NCBI GenBank assembly: GCA_024635735.1
Contig: JAGXII010000100.1
Coordinates: 1-13,185, forward strand
Direction: 5' to 3'
From: Christiangramia sp.
GTDB lineage: Bacteria > Bacteroidota > Bacteroidia > Flavobacteriales > Flavobacteriaceae
DNA: 13,185 nucleotides
Position 1 is the first letter of the stretch, and each line of letters begins with the position of its first letter. Positions 6,702-13,185 of the stretch are shown piece by piece. The notes below the pieces were generated by a model. The model was not told the origin of the DNA and made no database searches. It saw only the letters and a program-made list of their open reading frames with translations. A program made the translations under genes and the position numbers.

Positions 6702-8555
6702 ATGGAAGAAAAGAAAATAGATATTCAATCTATAATTGGATTTATACTTATTGGAGGGATCCTTTTATGGATGCTTTATAATAATACTCCAGAACAGGAA
6801 ACTACTCAGGAAGGCACAAAAACAGAACAGGTAGAAAATGAAAAGCCGGAACCGGCAGGTCAGGTTGTAACTCCTCAAACTAACGAGGTTGTGAGTGATT
6901 CATCTTCCCTGGCCGAAGCACAAAGAAAATTAGGTGCTTTTGGATACTCTCAAACCTTACCTTCTGCTAAAGGTGGAACCACTACTTTTTCTAATGATGT
7001 TCTGGAATTAAAAGTTTCAAATAAAGGTGGTTATATTGAAGAAGCACGGCTTAAGAATTTCAAAACCTATGATTCTATCCCCATATATCTGGTGAAAGAT
7101 GGAAATGCTTCTTTCAATTTAAATTTCACAACTTCAGACGGAAGAACACTTAATACTCAGGATCTTTATTTTGAACCTGAACTTACCAGCAATAATGGTA
7201 ACCAGGTTCTTTCAATGAAATTAAAGGTTTCTGAAGATGAATTTCTGGAATATCGGTACGTATTGAATCCGGGAGAATATATGATGGATTTCAGCATACA
7301 GTCTCAGGGATTGAACGGAGTTCTGAATACTTCTCAGGATCCTGTAATGAACTGGAAACTTAAAGGCTACCGTCACGCGAAAAGTATTTCTTATGAAAAC
7401 AGGTATACAGACCTTGTTTATGAATATGAAGATGGTAATGACGATAAACTAAGAAGCGGAGAGGAAGAAGAATCTGATGTAAGTTATATTTCTTACAGAC
7501 AGCATTTCTTTACCTCTATTCTATTAACTGATACTCCCTTCCAAAAAGCAAATTTTGAGGTGGAAGATCTTGTAGAGAATGAAGAGATAGATACCGTTTT
7601 CACTAAACAATTTTCTTCGAGTATTCCTCTAGAACTTAAAGGAGGTGAACTTAGTTATAATATGAACTGGTACTACGGGCCGGCAGATTATAAAATTCTT
7701 AATGATTACGACAGGAATCTGGACGAAATTGTACCACTGGGATGGGGAATCTTTGGGTGGATCAACAAATATCTGTTCATTCCTTTCTTTGCATTTTTAA
7801 GCAGCTTCCTTCCAAGCTATGGTCTGGCTATTATAGCTATGACAATTGTGGTTAGGATACTTCTATCTCCGGTTACTTATAAATCTTATTTATCACAGGC
7901 AAAAATGAAAATTTTAAGACCTGAGATCAATGAGCTCAACGAAAAGTACAAGGACAATGCAATGAAGAAGCAACAGGAAACTATGAAGCTTTATAGCAAA
8001 GCCGGCGCCAGCCCAATGAGTGGTTGTTTGCCTGCCCTTGCGCAGATTCCGGTTTTCTATGCACTATTCCAGTTTTTCCCAAGTGCTTTTCAGTTAAGAC
8101 ATAAAAGTTTTCTCTGGGCAGATGACCTCTCCAGTTATGATGTTGTGGCCAAGCTTCCATTCAACATTCCATTCTACGGAGACCATGTAAGCCTTTTCCC
8201 TATTCTCGCTTCTATAGCAATTTTCATTTATATGACTATGACTACGGGACAGAGTATGCAGGCCAATCAACAGCCAGGAATGCCTAACATGAAGTTCCTT
8301 ATGTATCTTTCTCCGGTTTTCATGTTGATATTCTTTAATAATTATGCAAGTGGACTTTCGTTGTACTACTTCACTTCCAACCTTATTACCATTGGTATCA
8401 TGCTAGTGATTAAGCATGTAATTATTGATGAAGATAAAATTCATGCTAAGATCCAGGAAAACAAGAAAAAGCCTAAGAAACAAAACAGATTCACTAAAAA
8501 GTTCCAGCAAATGATGGAACAGGCAGAAGAACAACAGAAAAAACCTAAGAAGTAA
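6702..8555 (+). CDS. yidC: Membrane protein insertase YidC
   Basis: YidC inserts and folds inner-membrane proteins, alone or with the Sec translocon. The 617-residue protein has the Gram-negative layout. An N-terminal anchor helix lies at about 9-26, followed by a Gln/Glu-rich linker. The periplasmic beta-sandwich domain covers about 95-340. Five C-terminal helices begin near 357, with the conserved groove arginine at Arg385 in VVRILLSPVTYKS. A cytoplasmic hairpin (about 400-435) leads into SGCLPALAQIPVFYALFQ at 440-457. The C-terminal tail after about residue 585 is very basic (KKKPKKQNRFTKK, ending KKPKK), a likely ribosome-contact tail of the kind common in Bacteroidota. It is longer than E. 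coli YidC (548 residues), mostly in the linker, periplasmic domain and tail. It follows pyrG by 45 bases and is closed by a strong terminator. Confidence 0.97.
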   Translation: MEEKKIDIQSIIGFILIGGILLWMLYNNTPEQETTQEGTKTEQVENEKPEPAGQVVTPQTNEVVSDSSSLAEAQRKLGAFGYSQTLPSAKGGTTTFSNDVLELKVSNKGGYIEEARLKNFKTYDSIPIYLVKDGNASFNLNFTTSDGRTLNTQDLYFEPELTSNNGNQVLSMKLKVSEDEFLEYRYVLNPGEYMMDFSIQSQGLNGVLNTSQDPVMNWKLKGYRHAKSISYENRYTDLVYEYEDGNDDKLRSGEEEESDVSYISYRQHFFTSILLTDTPFQKANFEVEDLVENEEIDTVFTKQFSSSIPLELKGGELSYNMNWYYGPADYKILNDYDRNLDEIVPLGWGIFGWINKYLFIPFFAFLSSFLPSYGLAIIAMTIVVRILLSPVTYKSYLSQAKMKILRPEINELNEKYKDNAMKKQQETMKLYSKAGASPMSGCLPALAQIPVFYALFQFFPSAFQLRHKSFLWADDLSSYDVVAKLPFNIPFYGDHVSLFPILASIAIFIYMTMTTGQSMQANQQPGMPNMKFLMYLSPVFMLIFFNNYASGLSLYYFTSNLITIGIMLVIKHVIIDEDKIHAKIQENKKKPKKQNRFTKKFQQMMEQAEEQQKKPKK

Positions 8556-8565
8556 ACTAATATAA

Positions 8566-8595
8566 AAAGCCCCAAACATAAAGAATGGGGCTTTT
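8566..8595 (+). terminator. Strong terminator after yidC
   Basis: AAAAGCCCC (8566-8574) pairs perfectly with GGGGCTTTT (8587-8595), with an extra A-T pair inside and an open loop. It starts 10 bases after the yidC stop. A and T tracts flank both sides, so it could act on either strand. Confidence 0.9.
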
Positions 8596-8668
8596 CCAAC
8601 TGAAGTAGTAATCAAGCTAAATCATACAAGTACAAAGTTGGCAGTAAAAAAACTTCTATTATTTTTAG

Positions 8669-8696
8669 AAAGGTCATACAGTTTATGGCCTTTTTT
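8669..8696 (+). terminator. Second terminator hairpin downstream of yidC
   Basis: AAAGGTCAT (8669-8677) pairs with ATGGCCTTT (8685-8693) with one T-G wobble, a 7-base loop and a run of Ts to 8696. It lies about 75 bases beyond the first yidC terminator. It either backs that one up or ends a short separate transcript. Confidence 0.75.
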
Positions 8697-8939
8697 ATTT
8701 AAATAATTATTTTTAAAATCCTGAAAATCAGAAAGTTTTTAGTGTTCTAACAATTTGATCACTCTAATATAGGTATAATATTGTTTATTTTTTATTATTT
8801 TTTATTAGACACTTGTTAATTTTTTTGTTCATTTTTCTTATTATCAATCTCTTACAATCCGAAATAGTAAAATATCAGGCTATAACCTTTCAATAAATCA
8901 AAAATGTATTAGTCCATAAAATATAACCTGGGGGTATAA
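8697..8939. other. Very AT-rich gene-free interval
   Basis: No reading frame of useful length exists here on either strand. The whole stretch between yidC and the FAS1 gene is 443 bases. The interval contains a plus-strand promoter-like pair (8754-8783) and a T-rich tract at about 8780-8850. That tract includes an exact tandem repeat of TTTTTTATTA (8788-8797 and 8798-8807). An undistinguished AT-rich segment then leads to the palindromic terminator at 8940. I see no tRNA, IS end or phage attachment-like duplication. Confidence 0.7.
8754..8783 (+). promoter_or_regulatory. Orphan plus-strand promoter-like element
   Basis: TTTG at 8754-8757, an 18-base spacer and TAATATTG at 8776-8783 resemble the Bacteroidota -33/-7 pair; the -7 box has one mismatch to TAnnTTTG. 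No plus-strand gene follows before the terminator at 8940-8969. It could drive a short non-coding RNA, or be chance in AT-rich DNA. Confidence 0.35.
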
Positions 8940-8969
8940 AAAAAGGTCCGGAATATTCCGGACCTTTTT
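8940..8969 (-). terminator. Perfect palindromic terminator of the FAS1 lipoprotein gene
   Basis: A perfect 30-base palindrome with the core GGTCCGGAATATTCCGGACC (8945-8964) is flanked by an A run and a T run. On the minus strand it starts 29 bases after the FAS1 gene stop and is followed by seven Ts. Its symmetry makes it equally good on the plus strand, so it would also stop transcription arriving from 8700-8939. Confidence 0.92.
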
Positions 8970-8998
8970 AATTTTTGAAATATAGCTAACCTTCAGAG

Positions 8999-10015
8999 TT
9001 ATTCCATTGAAGGAAGGATAACAGTATCAAGTGCATGAATTACTCCATTTGTAGCCTGTACATCGGTTGCAATTACAGTGGCTGTTCTTCCATTAGCATC
9101 AGTAATAGTTACATCATCCCCTAAATTTACAGTAAAGTCTCCTCCATTCAAAGTGGTTACGGTCATTCCATCAGTTAAATCTGAAGACCTTACGTTGGCT
9201 TCGGTAATCACATGGTAACTAAGCACGGCTGCAAGAGTATCTGCATCTATATCTTCCAACGACGACACTTCAAGCTCTTCAAGTAAAGCCGCAAAAGCAG
9301 AGTCTACAGGAGCAAATACCGTAAAAGGCGCTGGAGATTCCATAGATTGCAATGTTCCAACAAATGTATAAGAATCTTCACGGGTCAAAGCCGCAACAAG
9401 AATTGAAAAGTTAGTATCAGCCAGGGCAAAAGTTGTAATATCCGGAAGTCCGATTACTGTATCAACAGCATGAATTACTCCATTATCTACCTCAACATCT
9501 GCAGTGGTAACTGTACTTATTCCATTTATAGTTACTCCATCACCAGTATTTACATACATACTTAACGGCTCTTCCGAGGCGCCATATACCGCCATACTTT
9601 CCATGTAACCGGTAGAAAGATCAGTAGACATTATACTACCTTCCTGAACATGATATAATAAAACCTGAGTAAGCAGATCCACAGGAACTTCATCGAGACT
9701 GGCGAATCCATTGGCTTCCAGAAATGCGGCAAAAGCATCATTATCTGGAGCAAAGACAGTGAATTCTGTGCTTCCGTCTAAGGTTGCAGTGAGTCCTGCT
9801 GCATCAATGGCTGCTGCCAGCGAAGAATAATCATCATTACTATTTACGAAATCAATAATGGTATTAGTTTCCATTACATCGCCTTCCGTAGGTTCCGGCA
9901 TGGCATCAACATTGCTGTCAATCATAAAATCGTCTTCTTCATCGCAGGAGACCAAAGGGAGGACGAAAACAAGAAATATCATTCCCATCTTAATATTTTT
10001 TAAAATAAAATCCAT
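8999..10015 (-). CDS. Lipoprotein with two fasciclin (FAS1) domains
   Basis: The 338-residue protein begins with a lipoprotein signal peptide whose lipobox LVSC puts the lipidated Cys at residue 24. The next residues are D-E-E-D-D, an acidic patch resembling the Bacteroidota surface-export signal. A short linker (about 30-50) leads to two FAS1 domains. Domain 1 covers about 52-191, with FTVFAPDNDAF at 85-95, LLYH at 119-122 and NGVIHAVDTVIGLP at 178-191. Domain 2 covers about 192-338, with FTVFAPVDSAF at 231-241, LSYH at 265-268 and NGVIHALDTVILP at 323-335. FAS1 domains mediate adhesion or polymer contact, so a cell-surface adhesive role is likely but inferred. The protein is rich in Asp, Glu and Thr with few Lys, as is common for secreted marine proteins. 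It is transcribed alone, divergent from the MORN-repeat gene and closed by the palindromic terminator at 8940. Confidence 0.93.
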   Translation of the reverse strand: MDFILKNIKMGMIFLVFVLPLVSCDEEDDFMIDSNVDAMPEPTEGDVMETNTIIDFVNSNDDYSSLAAAIDAAGLTATLDGSTEFTVFAPDNDAFAAFLEANGFASLDEVPVDLLTQVLLYHVQEGSIMSTDLSTGYMESMAVYGASEEPLSMYVNTGDGVTINGISTVTTADVEVDNGVIHAVDTVIGLPDITTFALADTNFSILVAALTREDSYTFVGTLQSMESPAPFTVFAPVDSAFAALLEELEVSSLEDIDADTLAAVLSYHVITEANVRSSDLTDGMTVTTLNGGDFTVNLGDDVTITDANGRTATVIATDVQATNGVIHALDTVILPSME

Positions 10016-10076
10016 AAATCTAAGTTTTAATTAATAACGGTTTAAAGTTTTGTCTAAAGTAGACTCAAAAAGGCTA

Positions 10077-10084
10077 TAATTTTG
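10077..10084 (+). promoter_or_regulatory. Candidate -7 promoter element of the MORN-repeat gene
   Basis: TAATTTTG matches the Bacteroidota -7 consensus TAnnTTTG exactly, 17 bases before the ATG at 10102. A TTTTG at 10048-10052 lies upstream but 24 bases away, longer than usual. If used, the leader would be only around ten bases. It sits in the 86-base region shared with the divergent FAS1 gene. Confidence 0.5.
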
Positions 10085-10101
10085 TTTAATTTTTGTTAGT
10101 T

Positions 10102-10767
10102 ATGTTTAAACAGCAGTTAATTTTTTTCTTAATTCTCTGTCTTCCAATTATTTCATGTGCCCAGATCAATCAAACTGATAATACGGGCCAACGCGATGGA
10201 TTATGGAAAGTGAATTTTGAAGGCCCGGATAAACCTAAATTTGAAGGTACTTTTGATCATGGTAAGGAAACCGGAATTTTTAAATTCTATAAAAAAGGTT
10301 TTTATGATCATCCTGCCGCCATCATGGATTTTGGCAACGGTAGAGATTCTGTAGAAGTGGTTTATTATACCCAGCAAGGAAAGCCAATCAGTAAAGGTAA
10401 AATGTGGGATAAAAAAAGAGAGGGAGAATGGGTTTATTATCATCAAAAATCAGATTCCATTATGATGACTGAGGTCTATAAAAATGATACATTAAATGGA
10501 TTACAGAAAACCTATTTCACTAATGGTCAGCTTGCAGAAAAAACCAATTATATTAACGGTGAAAAAAATGGTGAAAGTTTTATTTATGCGGATAATGGAA
10601 AAATAATGAAACAGCTCCATTACAAGAATGGCGAATTAAACGGTCCCGCGTGCTATTTTACAGCTACCGGTGAAAAATCTATCGAAGGACATTATACTGC
10701 CGGAGAAAAAACCGGAACCTGGAAGTATTATAAAGATGAAAAATTAGACGAAGAAAAAGAATACTAA
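10102..10767 (+). CDS. Exported MORN-repeat protein (YwqK-like)
   Basis: The 221-residue protein has an N-terminal signal sequence ending ISCAQ. It can be read as a lipoprotein site (Cys19) or as ordinary cleavage near Ala-Gln. The rest is a run of MORN-type repeats of roughly 20-25 residues with G-x-x-x-G and aromatic landmarks. Examples are KREGEWVYYH, LNGLQKTYFTNGQ, KNGESFIYADNGK, LNGPACYFTATGE and KTGTWKYYKDEK. This is the arrangement of proteins annotated as 'toxin-antitoxin system YwqK family antitoxin', but no toxin gene is nearby and an export signal argues against a cytoplasmic antitoxin. A role at the envelope is inferred and its partner unknown. A TTG at 10093 is in frame, but ATG 10102 is preferred because it gives the better signal peptide start. 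The lipocalin-like gene follows after 41 bases. Confidence 0.82.
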   Translation: MFKQQLIFFLILCLPIISCAQINQTDNTGQRDGLWKVNFEGPDKPKFEGTFDHGKETGIFKFYKKGFYDHPAAIMDFGNGRDSVEVVYYTQQGKPISKGKMWDKKREGEWVYYHQKSDSIMMTEVYKNDTLNGLQKTYFTNGQLAEKTNYINGEKNGESFIYADNGKIMKQLHYKNGELNGPACYFTATGEKSIEGHYTAGEKTGTWKYYKDEKLDEEKEY

Positions 10768-10808
10768 ACTTATAATTGAATATATTTAAACACCTAAACA
10801 AATCTATT

Positions 10809-11216
10809 ATGAAAAAGTTCATTTTATTATTTATTTCACTGGCTATGTTCACTGCATGCAGTAAAGATGATGAATCCCCCGAAACAGATGATGGTTCAGA
10901 AATTGTTGGAACCTGGTTTTTAGTAGATGCAAAGGCCGGCGGTGTCTCTGGCAACCTTTCAGATTGTACAAAAAACACCTTTGTTACGTTTAATGCTAAT
11001 GGAACTGCCAGTTCAGAATATTATGAAGAATCCGATGGAAACTGTGAAGTTAGTGACAGTAATACAGGAAACTGGGATTATAAAGGCAATTCTATTTATA
11101 GTGTAGATATCGCAGGATATGATAATCTCGAAGGAACGGTGAATTTTGAAAGCTCAACACGTTTCAGTTTTACCAGCCCTGAAATTTCTCCGGTGGTATT
11201 GATATTTGAAAAATAA
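10809..11216 (+). CDS. Lipocalin-like surface lipoprotein
   Basis: The 135-residue protein starts with a signal peptide, MKKFILLF followed by a hydrophobic stretch, and a lipobox FTAC with the lipid-bearing Cys17. The residues after it are S-K-D-D-E, very close to the surface lipoprotein export signal described in Capnocytophaga and other Bacteroidota. The mature domain matches the Bacteroidota lipocalin-like pattern. It opens with EIVGTWFLVDA and continues with LSDCTKNTFVTFNANGTA, a second Cys in NGNC-like context, then GNWDYKGN, and ends in a beta strand VVLIFEK. The two mature-domain cysteines may form a disulfide. Lipocalins form beta-barrels that usually bind small hydrophobic ligands, but the ligand is unknown here. 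An in-frame TTG at 10776 exists, but ATG 10809 starts the signal peptide. It is probably co-transcribed with the MORN-repeat gene and ends at a strong terminator. Confidence 0.82.
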   Translation: MKKFILLFISLAMFTACSKDDESPETDDGSEIVGTWFLVDAKAGGVSGNLSDCTKNTFVTFNANGTASSEYYEESDGNCEVSDSNTGNWDYKGNSIYSVDIAGYDNLEGTVNFESSTRFSFTSPEISPVVLIFEK

Positions 11217-11236
11217 GAATAAAAAAATATTTGATT

Positions 11237-11263
11237 AAAAGGTGGCTTTCGTCACCTTTTTTT
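11237..11263 (+). terminator. Terminator after the lipocalin-like gene
   Basis: AAAAGGTG (11237-11244) pairs with CACCTTTT (11253-11260), with an inner G-T and C-G pair closing a TTTC tetraloop at 11247-11250, then Ts to 11263. It lies 20 bases after the stop and overlaps the probable -33 region of the mnmA promoter. Confidence 0.9.
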
Positions 11264-11277
11264 ATTTCGTAATTTTG
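11247..11277 (+). promoter_or_regulatory. Probable mnmA promoter, overlapping the upstream terminator
   Basis: TAATTTTG at 11270-11277, followed by CAC, is an exact match to the Bacteroidota -7 consensus TAnnTTTG. A TTTC at 11247-11250 lies 19 bases upstream, the expected -33 spacing with one mismatch to TTTG, and is also the loop of the preceding terminator. The expected transcript would start near 11283, giving a leader of about 40 bases before the mnmA ATG. Confidence 0.6.
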
Positions 11278-11323
11278 CACCCTCTTTGCCGACTCTTATT
11301 CCGGTAAAGAAAAAGAAGTTGAA

Positions 11324-12511
11324 ATGAAAAAAGTTGTTGTCGGTTTATCTGGCGGTGTAGATTCAAGTGTTGCAGCCCATCTTTTAAAAGAACAGGGTTA
11401 TGAGGTCATAGGTCTTTTTATGAAGAACTGGCATGATGATTCTGTGACTATTTCTGACGAATGCCCATGGCTTGATGATAGTAACGACGCAATGATGGTA
11501 GCCGATAAACTGGGAATCCCTTTTCAAACTGTGGATCTTAGTGAGGAATACAAAGAACGTATTGTAGATTATATGTTCAATGAGTATGAAAAAGGAAGAA
11601 CTCCCAATCCCGATGTTCTTTGTAATCGCGAAATCAAGTTCGATGTCTTCATGAAAATCGCGATGTCTCTTGGTGCAGATTATGTAGCAACAGGTCATTA
11701 TTGCCGCAAAGCGGAATTTGAAAAGGATGGTGAAACTGTATATCAGCTTTTATCAGGAAAAGATAATAATAAGGACCAGTCTTATTTTCTTTGTCAGTTG
11801 ACACAGGAACAACTTTCCAAAACCTTGTTCCCCATTGGCGAATTGCAGAAGTCTGAAGTTAGAAAGATCGCCAGCGAACAGGATCTTGTAACCGCAGAGA
11901 AAAAAGATTCTCAGGGTCTTTGCTTTATTGGTAAAGTGAGACTCCCCGACTTCCTTCAGCAAAAATTAAAACCAAGGGAAGGTGTGATCGTGGAAGTTCC
12001 TGCTGAAACAGAATTTTACAGGGAAGAAGAAAAAAGCTTTGATTCTAAAATTGAAGAATTAAGACACCTTTCTAAAAAATATAAATATCATCTTACTGAT
12101 GGGAAAGTGGTTGGAAAACATCAGGGAGCGCATTATTTTACTAAAGGGCAGCGTAAAGGCCTGGCAGTTGGGGGCACTCCGGAACCACTATTTGTAATAG
12201 ATACCGATGTAGATGAAAATGTGATATATACCGGTCAGGGAAAAGATCATCCGGGTATCTACCGCAAAGCCCTGTTTATTAAACCTGAAGAAATTCACTG
12301 GGTACGTCGTGACCTGAAACTTGAAAATGATCAACAATTAAAGGTAAAAGCTAGGATTCGTTATCGCCAGCCGTTACAGGAAGCCACTCTATATCAAACC
12401 GGCAACGGGATGTATGTAGTCTTTAACGAAGCTCAGGCTTCTATAACTGAAGGACAATTTGTGGCCTGGTACCAGGATGATGAATTGCTGGGTTCAGGAG
12501 TAATTTCGTAA
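11324..12511 (+). CDS. mnmA: tRNA-specific 2-thiouridylase MnmA
   Basis: MnmA uses ATP and persulfide sulfur to convert U34 to 2-thiouridine in tRNAs for Lys, Glu and Gln. The 395-residue protein has the PP-loop ATP-binding motif GLSGGVDSSV at 7-16. The catalytic cysteines are in place: Cys100 in TPNPDVLCNREIKF and Cys200 in SQGLCFIGK. The ATGHY (122-126) and DQSYFLCQL (151-159) motifs that contact tRNA and nucleotide are also intact. The central domain has HQGAHYFTKGQRKGLAVGG at 266-284, and the C-terminal beta-barrel follows. Residues about 227-262 are a charged stretch absent from the E. coli protein (368 residues) as I recall it, and I take it as a Bacteroidota-type insertion. It has its own promoter-like element upstream. 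The S8 protease gene follows after 24 bases and may be co-transcribed. Confidence 0.97.
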   Translation: MKKVVVGLSGGVDSSVAAHLLKEQGYEVIGLFMKNWHDDSVTISDECPWLDDSNDAMMVADKLGIPFQTVDLSEEYKERIVDYMFNEYEKGRTPNPDVLCNREIKFDVFMKIAMSLGADYVATGHYCRKAEFEKDGETVYQLLSGKDNNKDQSYFLCQLTQEQLSKTLFPIGELQKSEVRKIASEQDLVTAEKKDSQGLCFIGKVRLPDFLQQKLKPREGVIVEVPAETEFYREEEKSFDSKIEELRHLSKKYKYHLTDGKVVGKHQGAHYFTKGQRKGLAVGGTPEPLFVIDTDVDENVIYTGQGKDHPGIYRKALFIKPEEIHWVRRDLKLENDQQLKVKARIRYRQPLQEATLYQTGNGMYVVFNEAQASITEGQFVAWYQDDELLGSGVIS

Positions 12512-12535
12512 ATTACTCTCTGAATTTCCCCATTC

Positions 12536-13185
12536 ATGAAGAGATGCCTCTTATTTGCTTTTTTTATCTTCTTTCTTTCTTATTCCCAGGAAGAGCATGC
12601 ATGGGTCTATTTTAGTGATAAAGCTAATGTGGAGGAATCAATTGCGAACCCAATTTCTATTTTATCACAACAAGCACTGGATCGTAAGCAGCTTCATAAT
12701 ATTCCGGTAGATTACAGAGATGTACCTGTAAATGAAGAATACCTAAATATTTTAAAGCAACAGGAAGGAATTTCAGTCAAAGCCAAGTCAAAATGGCTTA
12801 ATTGTGCACATGTAACGGGAAGTATAGAAGATATTGATGCGCTGCAAGAGTTAAATTTCGTAGCGGCAATCGAATTCGCCAATAATAGTCTTAATCAAAG
12901 ATCTTCAGATTCTGAATTCAGAATCATTCATAAACTGGAATCCAGCACAGACTTGAATTACGGAACTACTGAAAACCAGGTCAAAATGATGGGCACAGAT
13001 TATCTGCACCAAAGGAATTTTACCGGGGACGGAATGATCATCGCCCTTCTTGATTCAGGTTTTCCTAATTCCAGGGATATTTCGGCTTTTCAAAATATTA
13101 ATCTATTGGGTGGATATGATTTCCCGGGACGATCTCCGGATTTTGATCAACCGGACCTTGATAATCACGGCACATTAGTTTTATC
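12536..13185 (+). CDS. Exported subtilisin-family (S8) serine protease, 5' part
   Basis: The frame is open from ATG 12536 to the window end (216 codons), so the 3' end is missing. The N terminus is a signal peptide, MKRCLLFAFFIFFLSYSQ, probably cleaved near Ser-Gln at 17-18. Residues about 20-120 look like a propeptide: HAWVYFSDK, then a segment rising to AAIEFANN, resembling the pattern in other flavobacterial S8 proteases. The catalytic domain starts near 145, with the Asp of the triad at Asp173 in IIALLDSGFP and the His at His211 in DNHGT. The catalytic Ser and any C-terminal sorting domain lie beyond the window. Many such flavobacterial proteases are secreted by the type IX system, but that cannot be checked here. 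The 24-base gap to mnmA suggests shared transcription. Confidence 0.9.
   Translation, partial: MKRCLLFAFFIFFLSYSQEEHAWVYFSDKANVEESIANPISILSQQALDRKQLHNIPVDYRDVPVNEEYLNILKQQEGISVKAKSKWLNCAHVTGSIEDIDALQELNFVAAIEFANNSLNQRSSDSEFRIIHKLESSTDLNYGTTENQVKMMGTDYLHQRNFTGDGMIIALLDSGFPNSRDISAFQNINLLGGYDFPGRSPDFDQPDLDNHGTLVL

Noticed and set aside
6459..6728. Minus-strand frames across the pyrG-yidC junction
   Set aside because: They are antisense to conserved CTP synthase sequence, with no start context and no recognisable motif.
8403..8615. Minus-strand frame over the end of yidC giving a hydrophobic 70-residue protein
   Set aside because: Its hydrophobicity is the antisense of the Lys-rich YidC tail (AAG/AAA codons read as CTT/TTT), and it runs through the yidC terminator.
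8780..8850. T-rich tract considered as a replication origin or IS remnant
   Set aside because: I found no DnaA-box cluster, no terminal inverted repeats and no transposase fragment. AT-richness alone is not evidence.
10776..10808. An upstream TTG start for the lipocalin-like lipoprotein
   Set aside because: ATG 10809 gives a standard lipoprotein signal peptide with the lipobox Cys at residue 17; the extension would displace it.

Overview
The window looks like ordinary chromosome of a marine-type Flavobacteriaceae bacterium (Bacteroidota), perhaps Gramella/Christiangramia- or Salegentibacter-like; the genus is a guess. The evidence is low-GC DNA, AT-rich intergenic regions carrying the Bacteroidota -7 promoter motif TAnnTTTG, weak or absent Shine-Dalgarno sites, signal peptides ending in Ala-Gln, and lipoproteins with acidic residues straight after the lipid-bearing Cys (one reads Cys-Ser-Lys-Asp-Asp-Glu). 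YidC and MnmA also have Bacteroidota-like extra segments.

Layout. Positions 1-1455: the 3' part of a cupin gene, followed by an MFS permease that starts at TTG three bases after the cupin stop. Positions 1670-2140: a small exported DUF4168 protein with a good terminator. Positions 2312-2971: a predicted secreted HExxH metallopeptidase-like protein, tail-to-tail with a GH3-family adenylating enzyme on the minus strand (2974-4503), only 2 bases apart. Positions 4664-8555: a plus-strand run of a small DUF3820 protein, CTP synthase (pyrG) and the membrane insertase YidC (yidC). This run ends at two terminator hairpins. Positions 8556-8998: a 443-base gene-free, very AT-rich stretch. It holds a plus-strand promoter-like element with no gene behind it and a perfect 30-base palindromic terminator. 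Positions 8999-10015: a minus-strand lipoprotein with two fasciclin (FAS1) domains. Positions 10102-11216: a MORN-repeat (YwqK-like) exported protein and a lipocalin-like lipoprotein. Positions 11324-13185: mnmA (tRNA 2-thiouridylase), then the 5' part of an exported subtilisin-family (S8) protease that runs off the window.

How the genes work together: the core is housekeeping, namely CTP synthesis, inner-membrane protein insertion and tRNA wobble-uridine thiolation. Around it are cell-envelope and secreted proteins (FAS1, lipocalin, MORN, metallopeptidase, S8 protease). I saw no transposase, integrase, phage gene, CRISPR array, tRNA, rRNA or recognisable defence system. I did not find a convincing new multi-gene system. 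The points most worth a second look are the orphan promoter-to-terminator unit at 8754-8969, the overlapping terminator and promoter before mnmA, the surface-export signals on the two lipoproteins, and the bacterial GH3 enzyme of unknown substrate.
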